Below are positions 17,093 through 25,961 of a stretch of DNA of 52,974 nt, piece after piece. Where the stretch lies: assembly GCF_001672295.1 (NCBI RefSeq), contig NZ_JXMS01000027.1, positions 1 through 52,974 of the forward strand, read 5' to 3'. The position numbers and the translations under genes were made by a program. A model generated the notes under the pieces. The model worked only from the letters and a program-made list of their open reading frames with translations. It did no database searches and was not told the origin of the DNA. The stretch comes from Halodesulfovibrio spirochaetisodalis. Its GTDB lineage: Bacteria > Desulfobacterota > Desulfovibrionia > Desulfovibrionales > Desulfovibrionaceae. Numbering within the stretch: position 1 is the stretch's first letter; every line of letters starts with the position of its first letter.

Positions 17093-18247
17093 ATGTTCGC
17101 AATACGAGAATTATACGCAGCCTTTACTATTACGGCTATTTTATCAACTGGCATACTGCTCTGGTTATATGTGAGTACCCTGTCTACCCGTGGAGTACTT
17201 TACTGGGCTGCTGCAATGTGCTCTTTCAGTGTCGGACAGCTACTCATTATTTTTCGTGGATATGTTCCATTTTATATTTCTTCAATCGTAGCTTACGACA
17301 TCCTTTTACTGGGTATCTTCCTTTTATGGTTAGGTGTTCGCAATTTTCTTACCCTTCAGATTTCAAAGAAGATATATGTCTTTGGTCTCCTAAGCATTAT
17401 TGCACTAACGACACTTATTTACTGGTTTTCCGTACCCGCTCCGAATATTGCCGGAAGAATCGGCGCATTGAACCTGATGGTTCTCCCTTATGCCATTGCC
17501 ATTACCCATAACCTGCTTACAAACACCAAAAAGTATCAATCCACCTGGATTCTCGGGCTTGCTACTGTAGTCAGCTCAATTATTTATATTACACGGATAG
17601 CCAATGCATTTTCACCACTTGTATTTGATAACTACGTCATTTCCGGATGGAATACTGTCTATGCAATATGGGCAATCACGTACCTGATAATTGCCACAGC
17701 ATCATTTGTTATGATGGCCATTGAAAACAAGCAGCAGGCTCTGTCTGTCCTGTCCCACAAAGATACACTGACAGGCCTGTTTAACCTGCGAGCATTCAAT
17801 GCCATGACTACCACGCAGGACAATGCAACTATCAGCAGTTCAAACAGTATGGGATTGTTCCTTGTTGAAATTGATGACCTTGATCATATCAATGAAACAT
17901 ATGGGGATATTGTCGTCGACAGCCTGCTAAAAAATACTGCTGTCCGTTTATCAAATTTTCTCCGTGCAGAAGACCTCATATTCAGAATCAGTCATCGTCG
18001 CTTTCTTATCCTTAGCCCTAACTGTCCTCCCGCGCAGACTCTCCAGTTTGCAGAACGAATCAGATTGGATATTGAAAACTCTCCGTTACACATCGATGAC
18101 CTGACTGTTCCCTTTACCATTACCATCGGCTGTGCCGCGTCCGGTGCATCTGCATACTCAGTTAACTCGCTCTACTCGCAAGCAGATTCCGCACTAAATG
18201 CTGCGGCATCACGAGGCATCAACAACACAGCCATGTTTGCTGAATAA
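17093..18247 (+). CDS. Membrane protein with degenerate GGDEF domain
   Basis: 384 aa. About seven hydrophobic segments in residues 7-210, then a GGDEF-fold domain (220-384) recognisable by DTLTGLFNLRAF, VEIDDLDHIN and a C-terminal helix. The catalytic signature is SHRRF (300-304) instead of GGDEF, so diguanylate cyclase activity is very unlikely. The inhibitory-site motif RxxD (RAED, 291-294) is kept exactly five residues before the signature, the position used to bind cyclic di-GMP. This suggests a membrane-bound cyclic di-GMP receptor rather than a synthase. Start ATG 17093 has only a weak GAGA ribosome site. It stands alone, with a terminator shared with the convergent gene. Confidence 0.85.
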   Translation: MFAIRELYAAFTITAILSTGILLWLYVSTLSTRGVLYWAAAMCSFSVGQLLIIFRGYVPFYISSIVAYDILLLGIFLLWLGVRNFLTLQISKKIYVFGLLSIIALTTLIYWFSVPAPNIAGRIGALNLMVLPYAIAITHNLLTNTKKYQSTWILGLATVVSSIIYITRIANAFSPLVFDNYVISGWNTVYAIWAITYLIIATASFVMMAIENKQQALSVLSHKDTLTGLFNLRAFNAMTTTQDNATISSSNSMGLFLVEIDDLDHINETYGDIVVDSLLKNTAVRLSNFLRAEDLIFRISHRRFLILSPNCPPAQTLQFAERIRLDIENSPLHIDDLTVPFTITIGCAASGASAYSVNSLYSQADSALNAAASRGINNTAMFAE

Positions 18248-18265
18248 ACAAAATAACTTTAAAAC

Positions 18266-18301
18266 AAAAAAACGCCCTGCTTTAGACAGGGCGTTTTTTT
18301 G
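18266..18301. terminator. Bidirectional terminator
   Basis: Stem AACGCCCTG/CAGGGCGTT with loop CTTTAGA, flanked by seven As and seven Ts; it serves convergent genes on both strands. Confidence 0.9.
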
Positions 18302-18313
18302 TTTCAAAATATC

Positions 18314-18619
18314 TTATTGAGCAGGCGCTTCCTCATCCAGCAGCAATGCCAGCGGCACAAACGGACCAAGAGGAATCAGGTCAAAATCAATAAGCCCAGC
18401 CTGAACCATGGGCATTTTATCAATAAGGCCACGTGCATCTTCTACAGAAGGTGCTTCAAGCACCAGCACGGTACCGGAACGATCCTGACGGAAGTACATT
18501 TCACGAACTACATCTGCAAGATACATCTTCACAGTGTGGTTAACTTCTTTCATAAAGTTTTCTTTCACTTTTTCAGGCGTTGCATCCGGCTGCACTTTAT
18601 CAATCGCAATAATTTTCAT
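18314..18619 (-). CDS. Small dimeric alpha/beta-barrel-like protein
   Basis: 101 aa. Start ATG 18619 after GGAGAAA. The pattern beta (MKIIAIDKV) - helix (PEKVKENFMKEVNHTVKMY) - REMYFRQDRSGTVLVLEAPSVEDARGLIDKMPMVQAGLIDFDLIPL resembles YciI/muconolactone-isomerase-like ferredoxin folds that act as dimers. No catalytic residues can be named. Monocistronic; possibly small-molecule binding. Confidence 0.7.
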   Translation of the reverse strand: MKIIAIDKVQPDATPEKVKENFMKEVNHTVKMYLADVVREMYFRQDRSGTVLVLEAPSVEDARGLIDKMPMVQAGLIDFDLIPLGPFVPLALLLDEEAPAQ

Positions 18620-18824
18620 GTAATTTCTCCTTTCTAACACACGGCGCAGCAGCATACTTAATCTGCTTGACTACAGGAACCAATCTGCCAATAGAGTTCC
18701 TGTACGCAGCGTTGCTACTGCCAGCGAAGGTTGACAAGATACTGTATCTGTCACGGGTTGCGCTTCTTCGCAAAAAAATAAGCACACAAGAAGTACGAGA
18801 TTTTTCAACGCACCTCAATCTATT

Positions 18825-19946
18825 TTATGCCGAGACTCCTACCGCAATGGCCTCATCATGTGCCACAGGACAAAAGTACCCCTCGTTGTTGTACAGCACG
18901 CTAAAACACTTGTTACAACTAATGCACGCTGCCCTTCTCAAATCTCCTGCAGCCCAGCGTCTGGCAAGAGCGGGTTCACGCAATAAAGGCCTGCTCATTG
19001 CAATAAAATCTGCAACACCATCATGCAACACGCCTTCAGCGACACTAAAGCTTCGCACCCCGCCAACAAGCATTACCGGAAGTTTCGTCCGCTCTTTAAC
19101 TCTCCGTGCAGCATCTCTGTACCAGACCTCTTTCGCCGGAGTATCAAAATTACCCACACGTACAGAGGATGTAGACGGGCTGTTCGTCAACAATCCACCG
19201 CTGATCTCCACAGCATCAAGCCCGACGCTTGCCAACCGCTCAACAGCATTGACACTGTCTTCAACGGTAAGACCACCTTCAATATAATCCTCACAGTTTA
19301 TTTTGAGCAGGACTGGATAACTGTCTCCAACCACACGTCTTACAGCTTCATAGACTCGAACGAGAACACGGATACGATTCTCAAATGTTCCGCCATAAGC
19401 GTCAGACCTTTTATTCAGATGCGGCGACAGAAACTGGCTAATGCCATATCCATGTGCTCCATGAATCTGTACCCCGTCAAATCCCGTCGCAACGGCTCGC
19501 GCTGCTGCCTGCTGAAAGGCATAGACCATATTATCGATATCTTCTTCGGTCATCTGTTTACAGACTTCACCATCACGGCGAGTAAACGGACTCGGTCCCG
19601 CTGCCGGTAAACCGCTTATAGCCTGTGCGGCCTGCCCGCCAGCATGTGCAAGTTGAGCAACAATAACACCTCCAGCATCATGTACCTTGCCGACCATTGA
19701 ACGCAGCCCGCTAATATGTTTATCCGTATGGATACCGAGCTGCCGCTCACCTGCACGTCCCTGCTCCGCAACAAAAGCATGTCCGGTAATGATCATGCCG
19801 ACTCCGCCGCTCACCAGATCAAGCATTGCTGTTTCAAGAGCTGGAGTAACAAAGCCCTCAGAGGAGGCCAGACCTTCCCAAGTTGCTGACCGTACAAGTC
19901 TGTTCTGTACAGTCATTCCATTAATCGTAGCTTTATCGAAAAACAT
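18825..19946 (-). CDS. NADH:flavin oxidoreductase / old yellow enzyme family
   Basis: 373 aa FMN-dependent TIM-barrel oxidoreductase. Visible are the FMN/substrate motif HGAHGYGISQFLSPHLNKRSDAYGG written across about 165-190, LLKINCEDY and VMLVGGVRS. A C-terminal CISCNKC with a later Cys recalls the Fe-S-ligating region of 2,4-dienoyl-CoA reductase-type homologues, but the extra FAD/NAD domain of those enzymes is absent. RBS GGAGAAAAGG before ATG 19946. Substrate unknown; probably reduces activated C=C bonds. Monocistronic on the minus strand. Confidence 0.88.
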   Translation of the reverse strand: MFFDKATINGMTVQNRLVRSATWEGLASSEGFVTPALETAMLDLVSGGVGMIITGHAFVAEQGRAGERQLGIHTDKHISGLRSMVGKVHDAGGVIVAQLAHAGGQAAQAISGLPAAGPSPFTRRDGEVCKQMTEEDIDNMVYAFQQAAARAVATGFDGVQIHGAHGYGISQFLSPHLNKRSDAYGGTFENRIRVLVRVYEAVRRVVGDSYPVLLKINCEDYIEGGLTVEDSVNAVERLASVGLDAVEISGGLLTNSPSTSSVRVGNFDTPAKEVWYRDAARRVKERTKLPVMLVGGVRSFSVAEGVLHDGVADFIAMSRPLLREPALARRWAAGDLRRAACISCNKCFSVLYNNEGYFCPVAHDEAIAVGVSA

Positions 19947-20036
19947 CCTTTTCTCCGTACAGTCTGAATGCAGATTAGCTGCCCATTCGTAAGCAGATGT
20001 CTAAATTTTTAATCTATCAATATTACCAGTAAATAT

Positions 20037-20075
20037 AAAAAAGCCGCAGAAGCTGCAACACAGCATCTACGGCTT
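20037..20075 (-). terminator. Terminator of rarD
   Basis: AAGCCGCAGA/TCTACGGCTT stem (one mismatch) with an inner GCTG pairing; on the minus strand it is followed by a T-run (A-run 20037-20042 on the plus strand). Confidence 0.8.
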
Positions 20076-20107
20076 ATTACTATTCTCAAAACGTTTTTTG
20101 CGACGCG

Positions 20108-21016
20108 CTATACTTTTTCCGCATGTAAGAATCGTCTGGAGCGCTGCAACCAGCTTTCACCGGAATATAATGCAAGGGCACTCCAAATAAACATAAAGGT
20201 CAGCAAATGCCCCATGGAAAACGGTTCATTAAACAGGAAAACACCCTGTAAAAATGCAAGGCTTGGGGCGATGTACTGCAAAAGCCCAAGGGTCGTCAGA
20301 CGCAACCTGCATGCAGCATAGGCAAACGCCATAAGCGGCAAGGAAGTGATTACTCCGGCTCCAACCAAATACATATCTGTCATGGTGTTCACATGCATAA
20401 AGGACGCGGTGCCCTGCAATTCCAGTGTAACCAGATAGTAAAGGACAAACGGAACCAGTAATACCGTTTCAAACATAAGCCCTGCCAATGATTCTACATT
20501 GGCAAGTTTTCTGAGCAATCCATACAAACCGAAAGAAAAAGCAAGAACCAGTGATACCCACGGTAACTCACCTACCATCACAAGCTGTGTTCCCACGCCT
20601 GATACTACAAGCAACACAGCACATAACTGAATAGGGCGAATCTTGTCTTTAAATATAGCTACACCCAACAGCATGCTGACAAGAGGGGTGATATAATATC
20701 CAAGACTTGTCTGAAGAACCATCCCGCTATTCACAGCCCAGATGTACAGCCCCCAGTTACCGCCAATGAGCAGTCCACTGAGAGTCAGAAGAAACATTGT
20801 CCGTTTTGATGTAAATATTGTTTTGAAGGCTCCCCAGCCGGAGCGAATACTCAACAATATGCCCACAAAAAACAATGACCACAATACTCTGTGACACAAC
20901 ACCTCAAATGCAGGTACATGTGCAAGCTGTTTCCAGTATACTGGTGCCATACCCCAAAAAACAAATGCACAGATGGCAGCTATCGCTCCTGCAGTACCTT
21001 GGTCATTCTTATCCAC
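20108..21016 (-). CDS. rarD: RarD-type EamA/DMT membrane transporter
   Basis: 302 aa with about ten membrane helices in two EamA repeats. The N-terminal GAIAAICAFVFWGMAPVYWKQL and LCHRVLWSLFF, NWGLYIWAVNSG and GYYITPLVSMLLG segments are characteristic of RarD (the 'chloramphenicol-sensitive' protein family). Transport substrate not established. Start is GTG 21016 (VDKNDQ) with an AAGGAAA ribosome site. Confidence 0.88.
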   Translation of the reverse strand: MDKNDQGTAGAIAAICAFVFWGMAPVYWKQLAHVPAFEVLCHRVLWSLFFVGILLSIRSGWGAFKTIFTSKRTMFLLTLSGLLIGGNWGLYIWAVNSGMVLQTSLGYYITPLVSMLLGVAIFKDKIRPIQLCAVLLVVSGVGTQLVMVGELPWVSLVLAFSFGLYGLLRKLANVESLAGLMFETVLLVPFVLYYLVTLELQGTASFMHVNTMTDMYLVGAGVITSLPLMAFAYAACRLRLTTLGLLQYIAPSLAFLQGVFLFNEPFSMGHLLTFMFIWSALALYSGESWLQRSRRFLHAEKV

Positions 21017-21052
21017 TATGGTTTCCTTTTATGCTGCCCTGATTTTTGGACA

Positions 21053-21080
21053 CAAAAAAAAGCGGGAGGCAGGCTCCCGC
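21053..21080 (-). terminator. Terminator of the SLOG-like gene
   Basis: GCGGGAG/CTCCCGC 7-bp stem with a five-base loop; on the minus strand it is followed by eight Ts. Confidence 0.88.
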
Positions 21081-21098
21081 AAAATTATACATTTTGAT

Positions 21099-21650
21099 CT
21101 ACCCGAAGGACTTCTTAAAAAGCTCTTCAATAGCTTTTTTACCATTCTCTTCAAGGAAGCGGGTGCCGGTTGCAGTGAAGTGCCTATGCGAAATCGTAGG
21201 TGTCTCCACTTCAATCCATTCATTCTTTTCCCAACGGAACCAGGCGTTCTTTGCCTGTCCGAAAACGTACAGAGGCTTATTGCAAATTTTAGCAAATTCA
21301 GCTCCCCAACCAGTACCACCTTTAACCGTATTATCTTCCTGAATAACACCAACCACATAAACTTCATGCCCGCTGGAAATCTGCCAGCAAATGGACTGAA
21401 GCACTTTGCGGAACAACGGCGCAACAGAGTAAGAGCGGTTCATCAAACGGGAAACATAGGTAAGGCTTACGTCTTTCAATTCCAGTTCATCAGCAGTCAG
21501 AACCCGTAAACCACGGGAACGCTCAAGCTTATGACCATCAAAGCTGTAGTTAACTTCCTGAAGCCCGTACTTTTCTGCAAGTTCACCAAAGTAAGCTTCT
21601 GTGCCTCGTGCACCACCGCTATACAGAATATGTTCTGAAGGATTCGCCAT
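21099..21650 (-). CDS. SLOG-like Rossmann-fold protein of unknown role
   Basis: 183 aa, no signal peptide. N-terminal HILYSGGARGTEAYFGELAEKYG resembles the nucleotide-binding GG-GTE loop of the SLOG/LOG-DprA superfamily; later EVYVVGVIQEDNTVKGGTGWGAEFAKICNKPLYVFGQ is compatible with the second half of that fold. Such proteins bind nucleotides or nucleotide derivatives. The family assignment is tentative. GAGAGG precedes ATG 21650. Monocistronic with a strong terminator. The 288-bp gap upstream shows no gene. Confidence 0.65.
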   Translation of the reverse strand: MANPSEHILYSGGARGTEAYFGELAEKYGLQEVNYSFDGHKLERSRGLRVLTADELELKDVSLTYVSRLMNRSYSVAPLFRKVLQSICWQISSGHEVYVVGVIQEDNTVKGGTGWGAEFAKICNKPLYVFGQAKNAWFRWEKNEWIEVETPTISHRHFTATGTRFLEENGKKAIEELFKKSFG

Positions 21651-21938
21651 TGTGAGACCTCTCAGTGTTGGATTAATAAACTGCGCACCCTATGCTGAAA
21701 AAGCCGCAGGATACGCTCTGCAAAAACAGGTGCTTCGTACTTAGATACCTATCTAAGAGCGTTCTCTTTTACAAGCAATTTCGAATATTGCAGCGCAGCT
21801 CCCAACCTACAGCAACGTAAAAAACTTCCCTCTTTTGTGTTCACCTGATCACTAATCATTTTAATTAACTGCCCCCTGCTTCCTCTCGGAGCCACAGCCT
21901 TGATCGTCGACAGAATACTACCTCGACAAAAACTACCA

Positions 21939-23078
21939 CTACACTTCTGAAGCCAGCATTTGCCTGTTCATCACCCTACTTAACCAATGCAACTCACCTG
22001 TTGTAAGCGGCGCAAGGGGAGAGGTTACAGCAACGGCAGTAAAACTCTTTCCGGATCGTTGGACTATTTCAATCCGCCCTTTCCCTGCGCGAGGCACTGC
22101 TATTCGAACAGCGTCTACATCCCGCAATTCCAGCAACACTGAAGAGTATTCCTTACCAAAAATTGTTGCACCAAAACGTACACTCTCATTATCCCAGACA
22201 ACAAATCCCTTCCCTGCCAATGCTCTGACAAGCCGCCAGAAAACCATATATGCAAAAAAGCCGCACACAACGAGCAAAGTTCCTCCTGCCCACCAGCTGC
22301 CACCTTCGTTAGATGCATTCCAGAATCCTGTACCGCCGCCGTAGAGTAACCCAGCAGTGGCTAATGCCATTAACGTTATGTAGAGCCCACCTGGAGACAA
22401 CGACCATGTAAAGCCTTGTCTTCCATTAACGGCGTATGGTCTGAGAACAGAATCTGTTGGCAGCTTGTTGTCGAACGCTGAAGGAACGAGTGTGTATTGC
22501 TTACGTTCTGGCCGAGAAAAACCGACACCTGCTTCATCTTCAATCGCAAAGCCGGTCAGCTCAGCTATATCCAAAGCCGTTGCCGCCAAGTCTGGGCCAA
22601 GTACAGACCTGTCCAAAGTCTCATAGCCAGAGTTTCGCAGCATTACATCTAAATGGAAGGGGTACCGCCCTTTGCTTCCCTCTCTCGGAGAAAACTCAGC
22701 AGACACGAGATTCCCCTGAGCATTCCGCCTTGTCAGCCTGAGTGTGGTCACCATACCGAATGGTATGGCGTAGACATCTGTCTTACGCCTTCCAAGAAAA
22801 TAGATACAGCGATCAGGAACACTTATTTCAATGGTACGTTGCTGTCTTCGCAAGATCATACCTACAGCCATAAAAATAATGCAGAGGTACAGCACTGCAA
22901 AACGCACCAAGGTTACGCCATCCATCAACAATCCAATAAATCCAAGACAAAGTGCACAACCAACAAGCGCTCCAACAGCAGTCTGCTGTTCTGCAGAAGG
23001 AACCAGCCTCAACGTGGATGAAGATTTTTTCTCTACAGTAGTTAGACTCATACTCTCTAGTAACCTGTTGTAATGCAT
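21939..23078 (-). CDS. Hypothetical four-helix membrane protein
   Basis: 379 aa from the longest start (ATG 23078). ATG 23051 (MSLTTVEKK) is an alternative with AGAGAG upstream. Two hydrophobic hairpins (about 35-75 and 240-290) frame a soluble domain with RTIEISVPDRCIYFLGRRKTDVYAIPFG, and a similar arrangement follows the second hairpin (KGFVVWDNESVRFG...). The two halves look like a repeat of membrane hairpin plus PH-like beta domain. No family recognised. Its start lies about 50 nt after the terminator of RNA copy 2. Confidence 0.75.
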   Translation of the reverse strand: MHYNRLLESMSLTTVEKKSSSTLRLVPSAEQQTAVGALVGCALCLGFIGLLMDGVTLVRFAVLYLCIIFMAVGMILRRQQRTIEISVPDRCIYFLGRRKTDVYAIPFGMVTTLRLTRRNAQGNLVSAEFSPREGSKGRYPFHLDVMLRNSGYETLDRSVLGPDLAATALDIAELTGFAIEDEAGVGFSRPERKQYTLVPSAFDNKLPTDSVLRPYAVNGRQGFTWSLSPGGLYITLMALATAGLLYGGGTGFWNASNEGGSWWAGGTLLVVCGFFAYMVFWRLVRALAGKGFVVWDNESVRFGATIFGKEYSSVLLELRDVDAVRIAVPRAGKGRIEIVQRSGKSFTAVAVTSPLAPLTTGELHWLSRVMNRQMLASEV

Positions 23079-23130
23079 ACTTCAATTACAATATCATAAT
23101 CATCCTGTTACATACTGCACAAAACAGCAA

Positions 23131-23158
23131 GGACGGCTCTGTTTACACAGAGCCGTCC
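23131..23158 (-). terminator. Terminator of RNA copy 2
   Basis: Perfect 12-bp stem GGACGGCTCTGT/ACAGAGCCGTCC with loop TTAC; on the minus strand followed by TTGCTGTTTTG. Confidence 0.75.
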
Positions 23159-23263
23159 AGTGTATGTGGTCATACCGCACACGTTGCCCTCGACTACGCC
23201 GAATCAAATTCCGGCGTGCTGCAGCCCCCCGGTTAATTGGTATCCATCGTCTGTTGACACCTG
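23131..23263 (-). ncRNA. Structured RNA, copy 2 of a two-member family
   Basis: Minus-strand order: CAGGTGTCAACAG (23263-23251), ATGGATACCAAT (23247-23236), GGGGCTG (23228-23222), stem GGCU...AGUC with inner CGCCG/CGGCG (23226-23192), then a 12-bp terminator hairpin (23131-23158). These match RNA copy 1 in order and spacing; the inner stem has changed on both sides while keeping pairing. It is the main content of the 23079-23712 gap; the remainder (23264-23712) is AT-rich without a gene. Independent small RNA or leader of the 23078 gene. Family not recognised. Confidence 0.6.
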
Positions 23264-23712
23264 AGCATGGAGAGTAGGAGGCTCCTTTCCCCTCAAATGA
23301 TTTTCACTTCATACATGCAATGCTACTCTATATATTTATCCCTGATTGCAGAAATCTCACTCTGTATTGCATGCTTCGAAAATTAGATTTTATCTATGGG
23401 CATTCTTTTTTACTTTCATTGCAACTCGCTATCAATTTTTGAACTTCATCCATACTCCACTGCAAAACAAAAAAAAGATAGTTTGTTTTTCTTATTATCG
23501 CCTTAATAACACAGGAAATAATCTGACTATATTTTTTCATGCAGTCAGAATAACAAAAGAAAAACAACTACAACCTAATAATAGTGACTATACAGCATGT
23601 AACAACACACGGTTGAATCCAAATCATCAGATTCCACAAAAAAACGTTCAATCAACTCACTGCAATAATACAGTGTGCCAATTGAACGCATAAGATTTGC
23701 CTGGATATTACG

Positions 23713-24561
23713 TTAATTGCCGGTATAAATCTCGCGGTATACTGTCCGCAGTGCCCCTGCCCACTCAGCCAGGTCGAACCCCTTTGGGCCTCCCTGACAA
23801 ACAGGCGCCTTTCCGTATTTGTTCAGCTGGGCGGCATAGGCTGGTATCAACCAGCGCTCTGCTCTATAAGATGCGGCAACATAGACCTGCGCCAATCTCC
23901 GATACTGCTCTGCTGAATATGCCGGAAGCGGGATACAAGGCTTCCCTGTTCCGGCGGAATCTTTTCGTATCGGCTGAACCAGCCCCACATGGAGAAATCG
24001 CCCTTTGCTTCTGGCTCCGGCATCCCGTGTTTCAAAATACGTAGAACGAAGCGGCTTAAAAAAATCAATCAATGTTTGTGAATTACCGTTACGTCCTATC
24101 AGGACATGCCATCGTCTTCCAAACTGCTTTAAGTCATTTATCCGCTCGGAAACATTAATATCCGGAGAAAACGTCTTTGTTCCAAAGCTTGGCCCGTTTG
24201 AATCATGAAGAACAAAGTATGCAGCAGGCTTACCACGGGCACGGGAAACGCGAAGACTTAACATCCCACCCAGTTCATCTTCAAACAAACCTTGTTCTGT
24301 AAAATATTCCTCTACAGCTTCACGGGAAAAATCAAATTCTCTTCCCACAAGTTCATCAAGCGTGGATGGTAATCCATCATCCTTCCCCCCTACGACCCCA
24401 TTCGTCCGCACCGGCGGAGTAAGACACAATGCCTGCTGCACAGCATCACCTGTAAAGAGCATCGTTCCGTTATTCCAATAGCACGTTCCGGCGGACGCTG
24501 CTGATATCTGGACAAGCACAATACAAACGCTCATCCACATTCCTGCAAAACTATTTTTCAT
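23713..24561 (-). CDS. Secreted protein, possibly amidase_2/PGRP-like
   Basis: 282 aa with an N-terminal signal peptide (SVCIVLVQISAASA, cut before GTCYW). The core YFVLHDSNGP ... WHVLIGRNGNSQ ... FLHVGLVQP ... SAEQYRRLAQVYVAASYRAERWLIPAY follows the order of motifs in N-acetylmuramoyl-L-alanine amidase/PGRP folds, where the three His-containing strands bind zinc. The resemblance is distant and the zinc ligands are not all assured. Six Cys residues in the mature part fit a periplasmic location. Monocistronic. Confidence 0.6.
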   Translation of the reverse strand: MKNSFAGMWMSVCIVLVQISAASAGTCYWNNGTMLFTGDAVQQALCLTPPVRTNGVVGGKDDGLPSTLDELVGREFDFSREAVEEYFTEQGLFEDELGGMLSLRVSRARGKPAAYFVLHDSNGPSFGTKTFSPDINVSERINDLKQFGRRWHVLIGRNGNSQTLIDFFKPLRSTYFETRDAGARSKGRFLHVGLVQPIRKDSAGTGKPCIPLPAYSAEQYRRLAQVYVAASYRAERWLIPAYAAQLNKYGKAPVCQGGPKGFDLAEWAGALRTVYREIYTGN

Positions 24562-24777
24562 ACCTCAACGTTCCTGTCAGTCAATTACAGAGGAGGGGGA
24601 AACCAAAGCCTTTCATCATAAATTACCGCATATTCGCAGCGAATCTAATGCCTCAGCTGCGTCCTCCGCTTGTCACACAACAGAATAAATAAATCAATTG
24701 AACATGTTACATATTTTAAGTGAATTTCCACTTACTCAACATTTTTTTCCATGCTATACATGCGCACCGGAGGGGCT

Positions 24778-25674
24778 ATGAAAAACTATATCGGGTACTT
24801 ACAGATTCTGGCTGCTGCTACGCTATGGGGATTACTTGGCCCTATTTCAAAATACGGACTCCAAGATGGCATCACACCACATGAGCTTGCCTTCTGGCGA
24901 GCAGGCCTCGGCGCTGTATTTTTTCTCCTGCATTCAGCAAAGCACGGAACACTTGCTGTACAACGCAAGGATATTCCAGTTTTTCTCGTGTTCGGCGTTA
25001 TGGGCATATCCATATTTTTTGGTTCCTACCAAATCGCGATTAAGCACGCAGGAGCAGCTGTCTCCGCAATTCTGCTTTACACAGCCCCTATATGGGTAGC
25101 CATTTTCTCCCGAATACTGTTTAACGAACTGCTTTCTCCAGCCAAACTGACTGCGCTTGGCATAGCCCTGTTCGGTACAGGATTAGTCTGCTTCAGCGGA
25201 CAGGGAACGGATGTTTCGTTGCCTCTTACCGGTATTTTCTTCGGACTACTGTCCGGCTTCACATATTCGCTCCACTTCATCTTTGGAAAAACATTCCTCA
25301 AAAACTATGCACCCGCGACACTCTATGCATGGTGCCTTCCTGCCGGTGCGCTGGGTCTGCTACCGTGGGTAACATTCAGTGCCTATTCGCACGCAAAACT
25401 TATTGTAATTGTCGCGCTCGCGTTCCTTTGCACCTACCTTGCCTACTATGCATACTGTGCAGGCCTTAAACGCTTGGAAGCCACACAGGCCGCAATTATC
25501 GCCAATATTGAGCCAGTGATAGCCGCTGCCATTGCTGTGCTGTGGTGGAATGAACAACTTACGGCCTCTGCATACCTTGGTGGCGCTATGGTCATCAGCG
25601 CAGTCATCATCATTGCACGAATTCCGTCAAAAACGAAAAAATCTGCACTTTCTGCTGCAAAAAATTCTGTGTAG
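24778..25674 (+). CDS. EamA/DMT-family exporter
   Basis: 298 aa. Start ATG 24778 (MKNYIGYLQILAAATLWGLLGPISKY) after GGAGGGG; a start 27 nt upstream lacks a site. About ten membrane helices in two EamA repeats (WRAGLGAVFFLLH; AVSAILLYTAPIWVAI; second repeat ending EPVIAAAIAVLWWNEQL). Members export amino acids or other metabolites; substrate unknown. Confidence 0.88.
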   Translation: MKNYIGYLQILAAATLWGLLGPISKYGLQDGITPHELAFWRAGLGAVFFLLHSAKHGTLAVQRKDIPVFLVFGVMGISIFFGSYQIAIKHAGAAVSAILLYTAPIWVAIFSRILFNELLSPAKLTALGIALFGTGLVCFSGQGTDVSLPLTGIFFGLLSGFTYSLHFIFGKTFLKNYAPATLYAWCLPAGALGLLPWVTFSAYSHAKLIVIVALAFLCTYLAYYAYCAGLKRLEATQAAIIANIEPVIAAAIAVLWWNEQLTASAYLGGAMVISAVIIIARIPSKTKKSALSAAKNSV

Positions 25675-25836
25675 CTTCCAACCATGTATAACTTGTAGAT
25701 TTATCTATTCCTACAAGCTGCAAGGTATAAAAAGAAACTTTTCCCTCTGTTATAATTTCAGCATATTACAAATTATACTTTGGATTTTATGGGTAGAATA
25801 AGACTTCACATCGATACACCTTAATGCTACCTAGGC

Positions 25837-25867
25837 TGAATACGCCATACTCTGTATTCAGTATGGC
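25837..25867. repeat. Two interleaved 7-bp inverted repeats
   Basis: TGAATAC(25837)-GCCATAC(25844)-TCT-GTATTCA(25854)-GTATGGC(25861): the first element pairs with the third and the second with the fourth. The two stems exclude each other, so this is either a composite operator or a switching RNA leader ahead of the gene at 25962. Confidence 0.45.
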
Positions 25868-25961
25868 CTTGAGTCATACAAACATTACACTCTCATAACA
25901 CTACAACAGGGTGGACGTTTTTTCGGGGATAACCAAGTTTATGATTCCCAAGGGGGGTATC

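Noticed and set aside
23192-23226. A tRNA, 6S or known riboswitch in the RNA copy 2 region
   Set aside because: The CCGGAATTTGATTCGG segment recalls a T-arm but no acceptor or anticodon arms fit; conserved 6S, SRP, RNase P, cobalamin and TPP motifs are absent.
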